Source: Rickettsia typhi (GTDB taxonomy: Bacteria > Pseudomonadota > Alphaproteobacteria > Rickettsiales > UBA1997). Taken from it: a DNA stretch of 10,681 nucleotides. Position 1 is the first letter of the stretch, and every line of letters begins with the position of its first letter. Positions 1-7,110 of this stretch are shown in pieces. Location: the NCBI GenBank assembly GCA_945898025.1, contig CAMDGT010000020.1, forward strand, positions 1 through 10,681. The letters are read 5' to 3'. The notes below the pieces were generated by a model. It did no database searches and was not told where the DNA came from. It saw only the letters and a program-made list of their open reading frames with translations. The position numbers and the translations under genes were made by a program.

Positions 1-442
1 CAATACTCAGCAACCTTCTTAAAATGTAAGGCGGGGGGAAGTGAACCCTATAAGCTCTATTTAAAATAGTGCGACAGCCCTCAACCGAGGAAGATGCGGT
101 CCAGATAATGCCAATAATCGCAATAGTTAGAAATTGTTGTGGAGGACCAGATATTATCTCCATAATTCTAGGTTTTAAAAACCCTAACATATCTTTTGGC
201 AATGCTTCTAATAATATTTCAATGATTTCTAGTCCGGCATTTGATGCACCGATATATCCAGCAATTGAAATCAAAAAAATTAAAAAGGGAAATAAAGATA
301 AAAAACTTAAAAATGCTAGATAGCCAGCATGTTCTACTCCATCTTGCCTAATGACATCTATTAAAGAAATGCGAAGTATTTTTAAGGGAATAAAAAAATA
401 TTTACGAAAATAGTATGAAGATTTTGATCTTTGTTTTTTCAT
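1..442 (-). CDS. YihY/BrkB-family inner membrane protein, 3' end outside window
   Basis: The minus strand is open from an ATG at 442 to the window edge, giving the first 147 residues of a longer protein (family members are usually around 280-320 residues). After a basic N-terminus come the motif DGVEHAGYLAFLSFLSLFPF at about residues 34-53, opening the first membrane helix (about 41-64), a second hydrophobic helix at about 104-120 (TIAIIGIIWTASSS), and an arginine-rich NRAYRV...ILRRLLS stretch. This is the typical start of the YihY/BrkB family, once misnamed ribonuclease BN. The family is a set of polytopic inner-membrane proteins; some members have been linked to envelope lipid transport, but the function here is unknown. 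It lies 54 nt after the ialB-like gene on the same strand and is probably in the same transcription unit. No Shine-Dalgarno sequence precedes the ATG. The family call is confident; the function is not. Confidence 0.85.
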   Translation of the reverse strand, partial: MKKQRSKSSYYFRKYFFIPLKILRISLIDVIRQDGVEHAGYLAFLSFLSLFPFLIFLISIAGYIGASNAGLEIIEILLEALPKDMLGFLKPRIMEIISGPPQQFLTIAIIGIIWTASSSVEGCRTILNRAYRVHFPPPYILRRLLSI

Positions 443-496
443 GTCAATAAATTAGCAACTCGATGATTACAAAGAAATTAAAAATAACACCATATT

Positions 497-1030
497 TTAT
501 GAGCAAATCTCTCTCATCCTCGCATAACTTTTTGCAAAACCTTTTAAATTATATTCATCAATTGAATATTTACCAATTGATGAATCAGATCTTGAGATAA
601 GAGTATCGCTACCTATAATTTTTTGGATTATTTTTGGATTATCATTTTTGTTAATGGGCCATGCAAGACTATCATTGGCTATAAAATCGTAATTTTTATT
701 GTCTATTAAAACCAAGATAATTGATTTAAACTTATATTCAAAACCAGCAAATAAGGAAACCTCCTCTACTCTTGTTTTAGTAGAGCGAGAAATCATTAGG
801 AAAGGCTGTTCTCTTTTTGTGTAATCAGTTTCTCCGACGGTTGATTTATTAACCAAATAGCATAATTTTTCATATTCCGAAATTTCTTTTTCGAATAATG
901 TCCAGTTGCCAAAACGACTATCTATGGTTTGTGACGAGGCATTATAATTAAAAAATAAAATGATAAAAATTTGAAATTTAAAAAATCTAATTAAATTTTT
1001 TAATAAATTAAGAAATTCTTTGAAGAGCAT
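497..1030 (-). CDS. IalB-family (invasion-associated locus B) secreted protein
   Basis: This is a 177-residue protein with a basic, very hydrophobic N-terminus (about residues 13-30) ending in NASSQ, which looks like a signal peptide cut near residue 33; the mature protein would be periplasmic or outer-envelope. Family marks are FGNWTLF at 40-46, a cysteine in LCYLV (Cys57), the central SLFAGFEYKFKSIILVLIDN, and the C-terminal YNLKGFAKSYARMREIC (Cys176). The two cysteines may form a disulphide. Named from Bartonella IalB, the family is common across Alphaproteobacteria, including free-living ones, so the name does not prove a role in invasion; the biochemical function is unknown. The ATG lies 23 nt inside the 3' end of ispB. 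No other ATG or TTG occurs before the core domain, so this start is the only ordinary choice and implies translational coupling to ispB. Family call fairly sure. Confidence 0.78.
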   Translation of the reverse strand: MLFKEFLNLLKNLIRFFKFQIFIILFFNYNASSQTIDSRFGNWTLFEKEISEYEKLCYLVNKSTVGETDYTKREQPFLMISRSTKTRVEEVSLFAGFEYKFKSIILVLIDNKNYDFIANDSLAWPINKNDNPKIIQKIIGSDTLISRSDSSIGKYSIDEYNLKGFAKSYARMREICS

Positions 1031-2027
1031 AGATTAAAATTTGTTTTAAGTGTTCTTTTGCGGTTGAATCTTGAAATACCGTTAAAGAATTTATAGCATT
1101 GTGATAATGCTGATTTGCTATATCTAAAGATTTTTTAATTGATTGATATTTTTTAACCAATCCTAGAATTAATTCAAAATCTTTAGCATCTTTATCGCTA
1201 GAAGATAAATTTTTAAGAAATATTTCTTTAATTAAAGCGATATCTTGAGAATTGTTGATTTTGTTAGCTTCTATTATTGTAATTATTATTGGCAGAGTAA
1301 TTTTTCCTTCAAAAAAATCATCACCCAATTGCTTGCCAATTGAATTTTCATCTCCGATATAATCAAGAATATCGTCAACTATTTGAAAAATAATACCTAA
1401 ATTTTTACCAAATATTTTCAAAGAATCAATTTCTTCATAACTTCCTAAATTTATAATCCCAGCAACTTCTGTAGAGGCGGAAAATAAAACTGCAGTTTTT
1501 GAATTTATTATTTCTAAATATTTTTCAATTGTTAAGTTTATTTCTGCAAAATTTTCTAGTTGCATTACTTCGCCATCAGCTATCTCGCTCGAAACTTTTG
1601 AAAGCAATGCTAGAGCTTCAAGGTTTTTAGTCTTAACCATTAACTGAAATGCAATAGAAAAAAGATAATCACCAACTAAAATGCTTGATTTATTATCCCA
1701 CATTGAATTAGCGGTTTTTTTCCCTCTTCGTACCTCGCTATTATCAACCACATCATCATGAAGTAACGTTGCGGTATGTATCATTTCAATGGCAGAAGCT
1801 AGATAATAAACATTACTGTTTAATGAGTTGTGAGAGTTATTGCAATTAAATAAATTACTTGCAATCATTAATAGCAAGGGCCTAATTCTCTTGCCCCCAG
1901 AATTAACTAAGTGACTCGATATCTCCTCAATTAGGGGAGATTTTCCGCTTGCGAAATTGATTATAATTTCATTTACTTTTTCAATATCTTTAGCGAAATA
2001 ATCGGTAATTTTTTTAATATCAGCCAT
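1008..2027 (-). CDS. ispB: Long-chain polyprenyl diphosphate synthase (octaprenyl/decaprenyl type)
   Basis: This trans-prenyltransferase adds isopentenyl diphosphate units to an allylic primer to make the C40-C50 side chain of ubiquinone. At 339 residues it matches the family length. The isopentenyl-binding GGKRIRP is at 44-50, the first aspartate-rich motif DDVVD at 91-95 followed by RRGK, and the second, DDILD, at 218-222, followed by GDDFFEGK at 235-242. The residue five before the first motif is alanine (Ala86, in HTATLLHDD), a small residue as in E. coli IspB; bulky residues there shorten the product, so a long-chain product is inferred, but the exact length cannot be read. It follows the 100-residue gene by 15 nt and overlaps the ialB-like gene by 23 nt, so the three are probably cotranscribed. 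No Shine-Dalgarno sequence is visible. Confidence 0.93.
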   Translation of the reverse strand: MADIKKITDYFAKDIEKVNEIIINFASGKSPLIEEISSHLVNSGGKRIRPLLLMIASNLFNCNNSHNSLNSNVYYLASAIEMIHTATLLHDDVVDNSEVRRGKKTANSMWDNKSSILVGDYLFSIAFQLMVKTKNLEALALLSKVSSEIADGEVMQLENFAEINLTIEKYLEIINSKTAVLFSASTEVAGIINLGSYEEIDSLKIFGKNLGIIFQIVDDILDYIGDENSIGKQLGDDFFEGKITLPIIITIIEANKINNSQDIALIKEIFLKNLSSSDKDAKDFELILGLVKKYQSIKKSLDIANQHYHNAINSLTVFQDSTAKEHLKQILIYALQRIS

Positions 2028-2042
2028 CTTTAATTTTAATTT

Positions 2043-2345
2043 TTAAGAGTATAATTGCAAAGTTTTTGTTTTACATTCTTCTATTTTTACAGCAATATCA
2101 TTAAGAATCGCTCTAACGATTTCAATAGTCTTTTGAGATTCTCCAGTTTTAATGTATTCTATGTAATGAGTAGTAAGTTTGTCTGCACATTCCTCAAGAT
2201 GCAAAACAATTTCCTCGATCACTAAAAATTGATTGACATTTGAATTTTCTTCATTTTCAGCGTCAATTCCCTTGATTAATTTATCTGCATAATCATAATA
2301 TTCCAATATTTCATTATATAATTTTTCTTGCTTTGAGGTTGCCAT
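2043..2345 (-). CDS. Uncharacterised 100-residue acidic helical protein
   Basis: I do not recognise this protein. It is 100 residues long, rich in Glu, Lys, Ile and Leu, and poor in Gly and Pro, so it should be almost wholly alpha-helical. Two likely helices (about residues 4-27 and 38-63) and a third (about 70-95) are separated by a polar NEENSNVN loop and a GESQK turn. There are two cysteines, both in the sequence EEC (Cys53 and Cys90). It has no signal peptide or membrane segment, so it is presumably cytosolic. It is the first gene of the minus-strand run leading into ispB, 15 nt upstream, and has a plausible promoter 40-70 nt before its ATG. The coding case rests on codon use matching its neighbours, an amphipathic pattern and tight spacing. 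A small helical-bundle or adaptor role is possible but is a guess. Confidence 0.7.
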   Translation of the reverse strand: MATSKQEKLYNEILEYYDYADKLIKGIDAENEENSNVNQFLVIEEIVLHLEECADKLTTHYIEYIKTGESQKTIEIVRAILNDIAVKIEECKTKTLQLYS

Positions 2346-2390
2346 TTTATTGGTTTTTATGATTAAAATTTTTTAATAAAAAAATAAAGT

Positions 2391-2419
2391 TTTATAAATT
2401 GACTCTAATTTTTAGTCTA
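2391..2419 (-). promoter_or_regulatory. Candidate sigma70-type promoter for the 2345-1 gene run
   Basis: On the minus strand a -35 box TAGACT (2419-2414; 4 of 6 to consensus) and a -10 box TATAAA (2396-2391; 5 of 6) are separated by exactly 17 nt. Transcription would start near 2384 and leave a leader of about 40 nt before the ATG at 2345. The -35 box overlaps the left arm of the hairpin at 2418-2443. In DNA this AT-rich, chance matches are common, so this is an inference from position and spacing. Confidence 0.4.
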
Positions 2420-2454
2420 AAATTGAGAAAAGCAACAATTTTATCTTTTTTTTT
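2418..2454 (+). terminator. Terminator-like hairpin with T-tract, with no gene before it
   Basis: A perfect 8-bp inverted repeat, TAAAATTG (2418-2425) and CAATTTTA (2436-2443), encloses a 10-nt loop. Two bases later a run of nine T residues begins (2446-2454). Read on the plus strand this is the layout of an intrinsic terminator, although the stem has only one G-C pair. No plus-strand gene lies upstream; only the minus-strand gene starting at 2345 does. It could be an attenuator in a long proA leader, an insulator between divergent units, a protein-binding palindrome next to the minus-strand promoter, or chance. Confidence 0.3.
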
Positions 2455-2535
2455 AAATAAGTTTATATTATAATTTTTCTTAAAATTCATTTTTTTAATT
2501 AAAAATACCAAGCAATATTTATATCAATTTTTTAA

Positions 2536-2541
2536 TATAAT
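2536..2541 (+). promoter_or_regulatory. Candidate -10 box for proA
   Basis: A perfect TATAAT lies 56 nt before the proA ATG and would start a transcript near 2548. No convincing -35 box is found at 15-19 nt spacing. A second perfect TATAAT at 2469-2474, within the palindromic ATTATAAT, also lacks a good -35. Either could be used; both could be chance in this AT-rich gap. Confidence 0.22.
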
Positions 2542-2574
2542 CAACATAAATTAGGTAATAATTTTCTTAAAAGC

Positions 2575-2599
2575 AGAATTTAATCGCTAAATAAAAAAT
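2575..2599 (+). repeat. 25-bp near-identical repeat, copy 1 (proA leader and start codon)
   Basis: This stretch, beginning AGAATTTAATCGCT and ending in the first two bases of the proA start codon, matches 4335-4359 inside atpH at 24 of 25 positions; the only difference is A at 2589 against T at 4349. Similarity stops at both ends, so it is not part of a longer duplicated segment. The GC-containing core ATCGCT makes it more than a simple A/T run. No function is known to me. Confidence 0.6.
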
Positions 2600-3857
2600 G
2601 AAAGAGATAAAAACAAAAGTAGAAAAAATCTGCATTGATGCTAAAAAAGCAACTGAATCACTTGCTAACCTCGATACATCAATCAAAAATAAGATATTAA
2701 ACGAAGCAATAAAATTACTCAAAAAAAATACTCAAAAAATTATTAAATCTAATCAAAAAGATTTAAGAAATGCAAAAGAAAATAATTTATCACTTGCAAA
2801 AATCGATAGGCTAACTCTTGATGAAACAAGAATTAATGCAATAATAAATTCCATAAAAGAAATAATTAAACTTCCCGATCCAGTGGGGAAAATTTTACAA
2901 GAAACATCTCGCGATAACGGATTAAACATAAAGAGAGTATCAACACCGATAGGTTCTTTGCTTGCAATATTTGAAGCTAGACCAAATGTTGCAAGCGACA
3001 TTGCCGCATTAGCAATAAAGTCTGGAAATGTTTCAATTTTAAGATGCGGTTCTGATTGTATAAATTCAGCTAAAATTATTGCTGAAATATATCGTGAAGC
3101 CTTAGAAATATGCGATGTAAACAAGAATGCAGTAATTATTGTCCCAGAAATTGAAAGAGAATATGTGATTGAACTCCTAAAAATGGATAATTATATTGAT
3201 GTAGTGGTGCCTCGTGGCGGTAAATCATTAATTAAAGCGGTTATTGAAAATACGAGAATTCCTGTTTTTAAGCATTTAGACGGAAACTGTCACACTTATA
3301 TTCATGAAAAATGCGATTTTGACAAAGCAAGAAAAATTGTTTTTAATGCCAAAATGAGGAGAACTGGAATATGCGGTGCCACAGAATCTTTGCTGATTGA
3401 CAAAAAAATTTCTAAAAGAATTCTACCCCTTATAGCAAGAGATCTAACCTCATCTGGTTGTGAAATTCGTGGCGACAAAGAATCTTGCGAAATTGACAAA
3501 AAAATTAAACTTGCTGACGAGCAAGATTTTTATACCGAATTTCTTGATAAAATAATATCAGTCAAAATAGTTAAAGATTTAGATGAAGCAATTAAACATA
3601 TTGCTATTTATGGTTCATCTCATACCGAAAGCATAATTACCGAAGACAAAAAATCTGCTACAGAATTTTTACAAAGAGTAAATTCAGCAATTGTAATGCA
3701 TAACACTTCAACACAATTTGCAGATGGCGGAGAATTTGGACTTGGCGCGGAAGTAGGAATTTCAACAGGCAAAATTCATGCTCGCGGTCCAGTAGGATTA
3801 GAGCAGTTAACCACTTATAAATACATAGTTGAATCAAATTGTGGATTAAGAAAATAA
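2598..3857 (+). CDS. proA: Gamma-glutamyl phosphate reductase (glutamate-5-semialdehyde dehydrogenase)
   Basis: ProA reduces gamma-glutamyl phosphate with NADPH to glutamate-5-semialdehyde, the second step from glutamate to proline, in the cytosol. The 419 residues match the usual length. The cofactor-domain motif FEARPNVASDIAALAIKSGN is at about 125-144, the VVPRGGK loop at 203-209, the HLDGNCHTYI region at 226-235, the catalytic cysteine in RRTGICGATE (Cys259), and the C-terminal signature FADGGEFGLGAEVGIST...HARGPVGLEQLTTYKY at 374-409. All key motifs are intact. The partner kinase gene proB, often adjacent, is not here: the divergent gene upstream is unrelated and atpH follows 193 nt later. 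The ATG at 2598 gives a normal N-terminus, with only an A-rich leader and no clear Shine-Dalgarno sequence. It is probably its own transcript. Confidence 0.95.
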   Translation: MKEIKTKVEKICIDAKKATESLANLDTSIKNKILNEAIKLLKKNTQKIIKSNQKDLRNAKENNLSLAKIDRLTLDETRINAIINSIKEIIKLPDPVGKILQETSRDNGLNIKRVSTPIGSLLAIFEARPNVASDIAALAIKSGNVSILRCGSDCINSAKIIAEIYREALEICDVNKNAVIIVPEIEREYVIELLKMDNYIDVVVPRGGKSLIKAVIENTRIPVFKHLDGNCHTYIHEKCDFDKARKIVFNAKMRRTGICGATESLLIDKKISKRILPLIARDLTSSGCEIRGDKESCEIDKKIKLADEQDFYTEFLDKIISVKIVKDLDEAIKHIAIYGSSHTESIITEDKKSATEFLQRVNSAIVMHNTSTQFADGGEFGLGAEVGISTGKIHARGPVGLEQLTTYKYIVESNCGLRK

Positions 3858-4050
3858 CTCACGATTATAAATATTAAAAAAAATAGTTGATTTTTATTTT
3901 TCAAAAATTAATTTTACTTCGTTTTTTAGAGACTATATAGTTTATTACTCAAAATTAATTAGCTTTATAGCAATTATTTGTTTGAAAAAATCATTAATTA
4001 GCAGATAAATTAACTAAATTCATATTTAATCTGTATTAGTAAAATTAAAA
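3858..4050. other. AT-rich intergenic region between proA and atpH
   Basis: No gene is seen here. The region holds an A/T-only potential stem just after proA (3879-3884 with 3890-3895, followed by ATTTTT) that is too weak to call a terminator, a 10-bp palindrome ACTATATAGT (3932-3941), two copies of ATTAATTAGC (3954-3963 and 3993-4002), and a promoter candidate for the ATP synthase genes at 3982-4009. Confidence 0.5.
3982..4009 (+). promoter_or_regulatory. Candidate promoter for atpH-atpA-atpG
   Basis: TTGAAA (3982-3987; 5 of 6 to the -35 consensus) and GATAAA (4004-4009; 4 of 6 to the -10 consensus) are separated by 16 nt. Transcription would begin near 4016, about 35 nt before the atpH ATG. 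The spacer contains one copy of the ATTAATTAGC repeat found again at 3954-3963. This is a pattern inference only. Confidence 0.35.
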
Positions 4051-4599
4051 ATGCCAAAAGTTTCCATTGTTGCAAAAAATTATGCCAAAGCACTTTTTAA
4101 CAGTTCAAAAAAGCATAGCGTTCTTGAATCAGTTTTTAAAGAACTAGAATCATTTCGCAATAATTTTAATAACAGTTTTGCCAATGAGCTTAAAAACCCT
4201 GTTATTTCAAGACAAGATATCGAAAAAATAATGAAAGAGATATCGCAAAAATTTAACTTCAGTAAAATTACAACTGAATTTTTTGTTACCTTGTCAAAAA
4301 ATCATCGATTAAATCTTTTTCCGGAAATATACCAAGAATTTAATCGCTTAATAAAAAATCAATCAAAAATAATTTCTGCAGAGCTGATATCCGCCGAAAA
4401 AATGATTGATGAACAAATAGAGCAAATAAAATCAATTATTTCTAAGAAATACCCCGACAAAACAATAGAAATTATTGAAAAAATTAATAAAAACCTAATT
4501 GGTGGGTTTCAAATCAAAATAGATTCCGTTATTATTGATGCAAGCACTAAAAATGAAATTTCTTTAATCAACGAAAAACTAATTAAAACATTAAATTAA
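4051..4599 (+). CDS. atpH: F1Fo ATP synthase delta subunit (OSCP homologue)
   Basis: The delta subunit sits on top of the F1 head and ties it to the peripheral stalk (b subunits) of the membrane ATP synthase. The 182 residues match the usual 175-190. The N-terminal helical domain begins [15 protein letters not shown] (about 7-21), as in the family, and the C-terminal part carries [19 protein letters not shown] (about 147-165), corresponding to the conserved glycine pair followed by the I-D segment near the end of delta subunits. The middle is diverged, lysine-rich and helical, which is normal for this fast-evolving subunit. It is first in the run, 8 nt before atpA. No Shine-Dalgarno sequence is seen; the ATG follows an A-rich stretch. 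Motifs and operon position together make the call firm. Confidence 0.93.
   Translation: MPKVSIVAKNYAKALFNSSKKHSVLESVFKELESFRNNFNNSFANELKNPVISRQDIEKIMKEISQKFNFSKITTEFFVTLSKNHRLNLFPEIYQEFNRLIKNQSKIISAELISAEKMIDEQIEQIKSIISKKYPDKTIEIIEKINKNLIGGFQIKIDSVIIDASTKNEISLINEKLIKTLN
4335..4359 (+). repeat. 25-bp near-identical repeat, copy 2 (inside atpH)
   Basis: This copy lies in the atpH coding region, where it spells the residues EFNRLIKN, and matches 2575-2599 at 24 of 25 positions. Because it codes for protein in an ordinary helical part of the delta subunit, chance or convergence in A-rich codons is a live explanation; the repeat is noted because the length of the match is unexpected even in AT-rich DNA. 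Confidence 0.6.
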
Positions 4600-4607
4600 C
4601 TAAAAAT

Positions 4608-6173
4608 ATGAACTTTAAAGCTTCAGAATTCTCACAAATTTTACAAAAAACAATCAACAATTTTCAAAGTTCTGCTCAATTAAAAGAAGTTGGAGAAGTA
4701 ATAAAAGTAGGAGACGGCATAGCCACAGTATACGGATTAGACAACATACAAGCTGGTGAATTAGTTGAGTTTGAAGCAATTAATGATAACGGAGTAAATG
4801 AGCCAATTAAAGGAATTGCACTTAATTTAGAGTCAGAAAGTGTTGGTATAGTTATCTTTGGAGATTCTCAAAAAATTAAAGAAGGCTCTAATGTTAAAAG
4901 AACTGGTAAAATTATTGAAGTTCCAGTAGGAATGGGAATGCTTGGTAGGGTTGTTGATGCTCTTGGAAACCCAATAGATTGCAAAGGGCCTCTACAAAAT
5001 GTTGAATATAAAAGATTGGAAGTAAAAGCCCCCGGGATAGTTGCAAGAAAATCAGTCGGTGAACCTATGCAAACTGGTATTAAATCAATTGATTCGCTTA
5101 TACCAATTGGCAGAGGTCAAAGAGAGTTGATAATTGGCGATCGTCAAACTGGAAAAACTGCAATAGTTATCGATAGCTTTATAAATCAAGTAAAAACTAA
5201 CCAAAATGCAAAAAGCGACAAAGAAAAATTATTTTGTATTTATGTCGCAATAGGTCAAAAAAGATCAACAGTTGCCCAGATGGTAAAAACCCTTGAAGAG
5301 GCTGGAGCCCTAGAATATTCAATAATTGTCTCAGCAACTGCATCAGAAGCATCAGCATTACAATTTTTTGCCCCTTATACAGGTTGTGCAATTGGAGAAT
5401 TCTTCCGCGATAACTCAATGCATGCAGTAATTGCATATGACGACCTTAGTAAACATGCGGTTGCATACCGCGAAATGTCTCTATTACTTCGTCGCCCACC
5501 AGGAAGAGAAGCATATCCCGGAGATGTATTTTATGTACACTCTCGTTTATTAGAAAGAGCCGCAAAAATGTCTGATGCTCTAGGAGGAGGCTCTCTAACT
5601 GCACTACCAATAATTGAAACACAAGCAGGAGATGTATCTGCCTACATCCCAACCAATGTAATATCAATTACTGATGGACAAATATTTTTAGAAACAGAAT
5701 TGTTTTACAAAGGTATTAAACCTGCAGTAAATGTTGGTTTATCGGTTTCTAGAGTTGGTTCAGCTGCTCAAATTAAAGCGATGAAGCAGGTAGCTGGAAC
5801 GATAAAGCTAGATCTAGCACAATTTCGTGAATTAGAAGCATTTGCGCAATTTGGTTCAGATCTTGATCCGGCAACTCAAAAACTTCTTGATAAAGGAAAA
5901 AAGCTAACTGAATTATTAAAACAAGAACAATATAAACCAATTGCGGTTGAAGAACAGGTTGTGACCATATACACTGGGGTTAAAGGCTATCTTGACAAAG
6001 TCAACTTAAAAGATGTTAATAGATTTGAAAAAGAATTTATTAGAAAAATCAAAATTTCTCAACCAGATATTTTAGAAAAAATAAAAGAGGAACAAAAAAT
6101 ATCAGACTCCGTTGAGTTAAGGTTAAAATCTTTTTTAGAAGAATTCTTAGAAATATTCCTTAACCACAACTAG
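4608..6173 (+). CDS. atpA: F1Fo ATP synthase alpha subunit
   Basis: Alpha alternates with beta in the F1 hexamer, binds non-catalytic nucleotide and supplies an arginine to the catalytic site. The 521 residues slightly exceed the usual 503-513; the excess is an acidic, hydrophobic tail (about 500-521). Beta-barrel domain at about 28-95; P-loop GDRQTGKT at 177-184; the [11 protein letters not shown] strand with its aspartates near 278-279; [26 protein letters not shown] at about 295-320; and the alpha signature [15 protein letters not shown] at about 372-386, with the arginine finger at Arg382. The first residues, [12 protein letters not shown], match the alphaproteobacterial N-terminus that contacts delta. 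It starts 8 nt after atpH and ends 13 nt before atpG. All functional motifs are intact. No Shine-Dalgarno sequence is visible. Confidence 0.98.
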   Translation: MNFKASEFSQILQKTINNFQSSAQLKEVGEVIKVGDGIATVYGLDNIQAGELVEFEAINDNGVNEPIKGIALNLESESVGIVIFGDSQKIKEGSNVKRTGKIIEVPVGMGMLGRVVDALGNPIDCKGPLQNVEYKRLEVKAPGIVARKSVGEPMQTGIKSIDSLIPIGRGQRELIIGDRQTGKTAIVIDSFINQVKTNQNAKSDKEKLFCIYVAIGQKRSTVAQMVKTLEEAGALEYSIIVSATASEASALQFFAPYTGCAIGEFFRDNSMHAVIAYDDLSKHAVAYREMSLLLRRPPGREAYPGDVFYVHSRLLERAAKMSDALGGGSLTALPIIETQAGDVSAYIPTNVISITDGQIFLETELFYKGIKPAVNVGLSVSRVGSAAQIKAMKQVAGTIKLDLAQFRELEAFAQFGSDLDPATQKLLDKGKKLTELLKQEQYKPIAVEEQVVTIYTGVKGYLDKVNLKDVNRFEKEFIRKIKISQPDILEKIKEEQKISDSVELRLKSFLEEFLEIFLNHN

Positions 6174-6186
6174 TAATATTTTTAAA

Positions 6187-7080
6187 ATGGCAAACCTTAA
6201 ATCTCTAAAAATTAGAATTAAATCAGTAAAATCTACTCAAAAGATGACAAAAGCCATGAAAATGGTTGCAGCGTCTCGTCTTAGAAAAGCAAGAACTGCC
6301 GTTGAATCTTCTCGTCCTTATATTAATAAAATTAGCGAAATGCTGAATGATATTGCTGGTAATATTATTTTAGAAGGTTCGGAATCAGAATTTCCATTAC
6401 TAACAGGCAATAAAGAGTCAAAAATTCATTTATTAATAGTTTTGTCATCAGATAGGGGTTTGTGTGGTGGTCTCAATGGATCTACGGCCAAACTGGTAAA
6501 ATCTCGTATTTCCAAATTAAAATCAGAAAATAAAGATATTAAAGTTTTATTTGTTGGTAAAAAAGCTTATGAGTTACTAAAGATAACTCATAAGGAATAC
6601 ATAATAAAAACAATAAACGGTGCATTTCGTAGTACGGTGCAATTTAATCAAGCTCAAGAAATTGCAAATGAAGTAATTCAAATGTTTACAGAAGGTCAAT
6701 TTGATGTTTGCGAAATTATTTACAGCGAATTTAAGTCTGCAATCAATCAAGAACAAAAATATCAACAATTAATACCTCTAGAAATAGATTTAAGCAAAGA
6801 AATTAATGATAAGGAAGATGATCTTTCTCCAATATCTTATGAACCTAATCAAGAAGTAATTTTAAACGAATTATTGCCAAAAAATATTGCTATTCAAATT
6901 TATAGCAGAATGTTAGAAAACTTTGCCTCCGAACAAGGAGCAAGAATGTCTGCTATGGAATCCGCAACAAACAATGCTGGAAAAATGATAAAAAATCTTA
7001 CATTAGTTTATAATCGTACCCGTCAAGCAAATATCACCAAAGAGCTAATCGATATTATTTCTGGCGCTAATTCTGTATAA
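6187..7080 (+). CDS. atpG: F1Fo ATP synthase gamma subunit
   Basis: Gamma is the rotating central shaft that couples proton flow through Fo to catalysis in F1. At 297 residues it has family length. The N-terminal helix LKSLKIRIKSVKSTQKMTKAMKMVAASRLRKA (about 4-35) and the C-terminal helix with MSAMESATNNAGKMIKNLTLVYNRTRQANITKELIDIISGA (about 254-294) form the coiled-coil shaft; SSDRGLCGGLN (about 87-97) is the conserved strand in the middle. The ending RQANITKEL is a textbook gamma C-terminus. It follows atpA by 13 nt. In most Alphaproteobacteria atpD (beta) and atpC (epsilon) come next; here a glutamine amidotransferase starts 30 nt later, with no remnant of atpD between. No truncation is seen. 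Confidence 0.97.
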   Translation: MANLKSLKIRIKSVKSTQKMTKAMKMVAASRLRKARTAVESSRPYINKISEMLNDIAGNIILEGSESEFPLLTGNKESKIHLLIVLSSDRGLCGGLNGSTAKLVKSRISKLKSENKDIKVLFVGKKAYELLKITHKEYIIKTINGAFRSTVQFNQAQEIANEVIQMFTEGQFDVCEIIYSEFKSAINQEQKYQQLIPLEIDLSKEINDKEDDLSPISYEPNQEVILNELLPKNIAIQIYSRMLENFASEQGARMSAMESATNNAGKMIKNLTLVYNRTRQANITKELIDIISGANSV

Positions 7081-7110
7081 TATCCAAATATCAGATAATT
7101 AAACCATCGA

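Noticed and set aside
69..323. Plus-strand open frame of 84 codons
   Set aside because: It is antisense to the YihY/BrkB-type gene, whose protein shows clear family motifs in the other strand; the plus-strand translation has no recognisable features.
497..1030. IalB-like protein as evidence of a pathogen
   Set aside because: The family is widespread in free-living Alphaproteobacteria, so membership alone says nothing about virulence.
2753..3499. Two minus-strand open frames within proA (2753-3124 and 3302-3499)
   Set aside because: They are shadows of proA, which has all its catalytic motifs and the normal length.
3879..3900. Stem-loop after proA as a terminator
   Set aside because: The stem is only six A-T pairs with no G-C pair; in DNA this rich in A and T such stems arise often by chance.
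3932..3941. 10-bp palindrome ACTATATAGT upstream of atpH
   Set aside because: It is short and AT-rich, with no second copy in a regulatory position; not enough to call an operator.
4007..4604. 12-mer AAATTAACTAAA before both atpH (4007-4018) and atpA (4593-4604)
   Set aside because: Low complexity, and the second copy includes the atpH stop codon; chance is the simplest explanation.
5197..5667. Two minus-strand open frames within atpA
   Set aside because: Their Leu- and Gln-rich translations are what antisense of this codon use gives; atpA is intact across the whole stretch.
7081..7110. Remnant of atpD or atpC between atpG and the amidotransferase gene
   Set aside because: Only 30 nt are available and they show no beta- or epsilon-subunit coding; the genes have moved or been lost from here rather than decayed in place.
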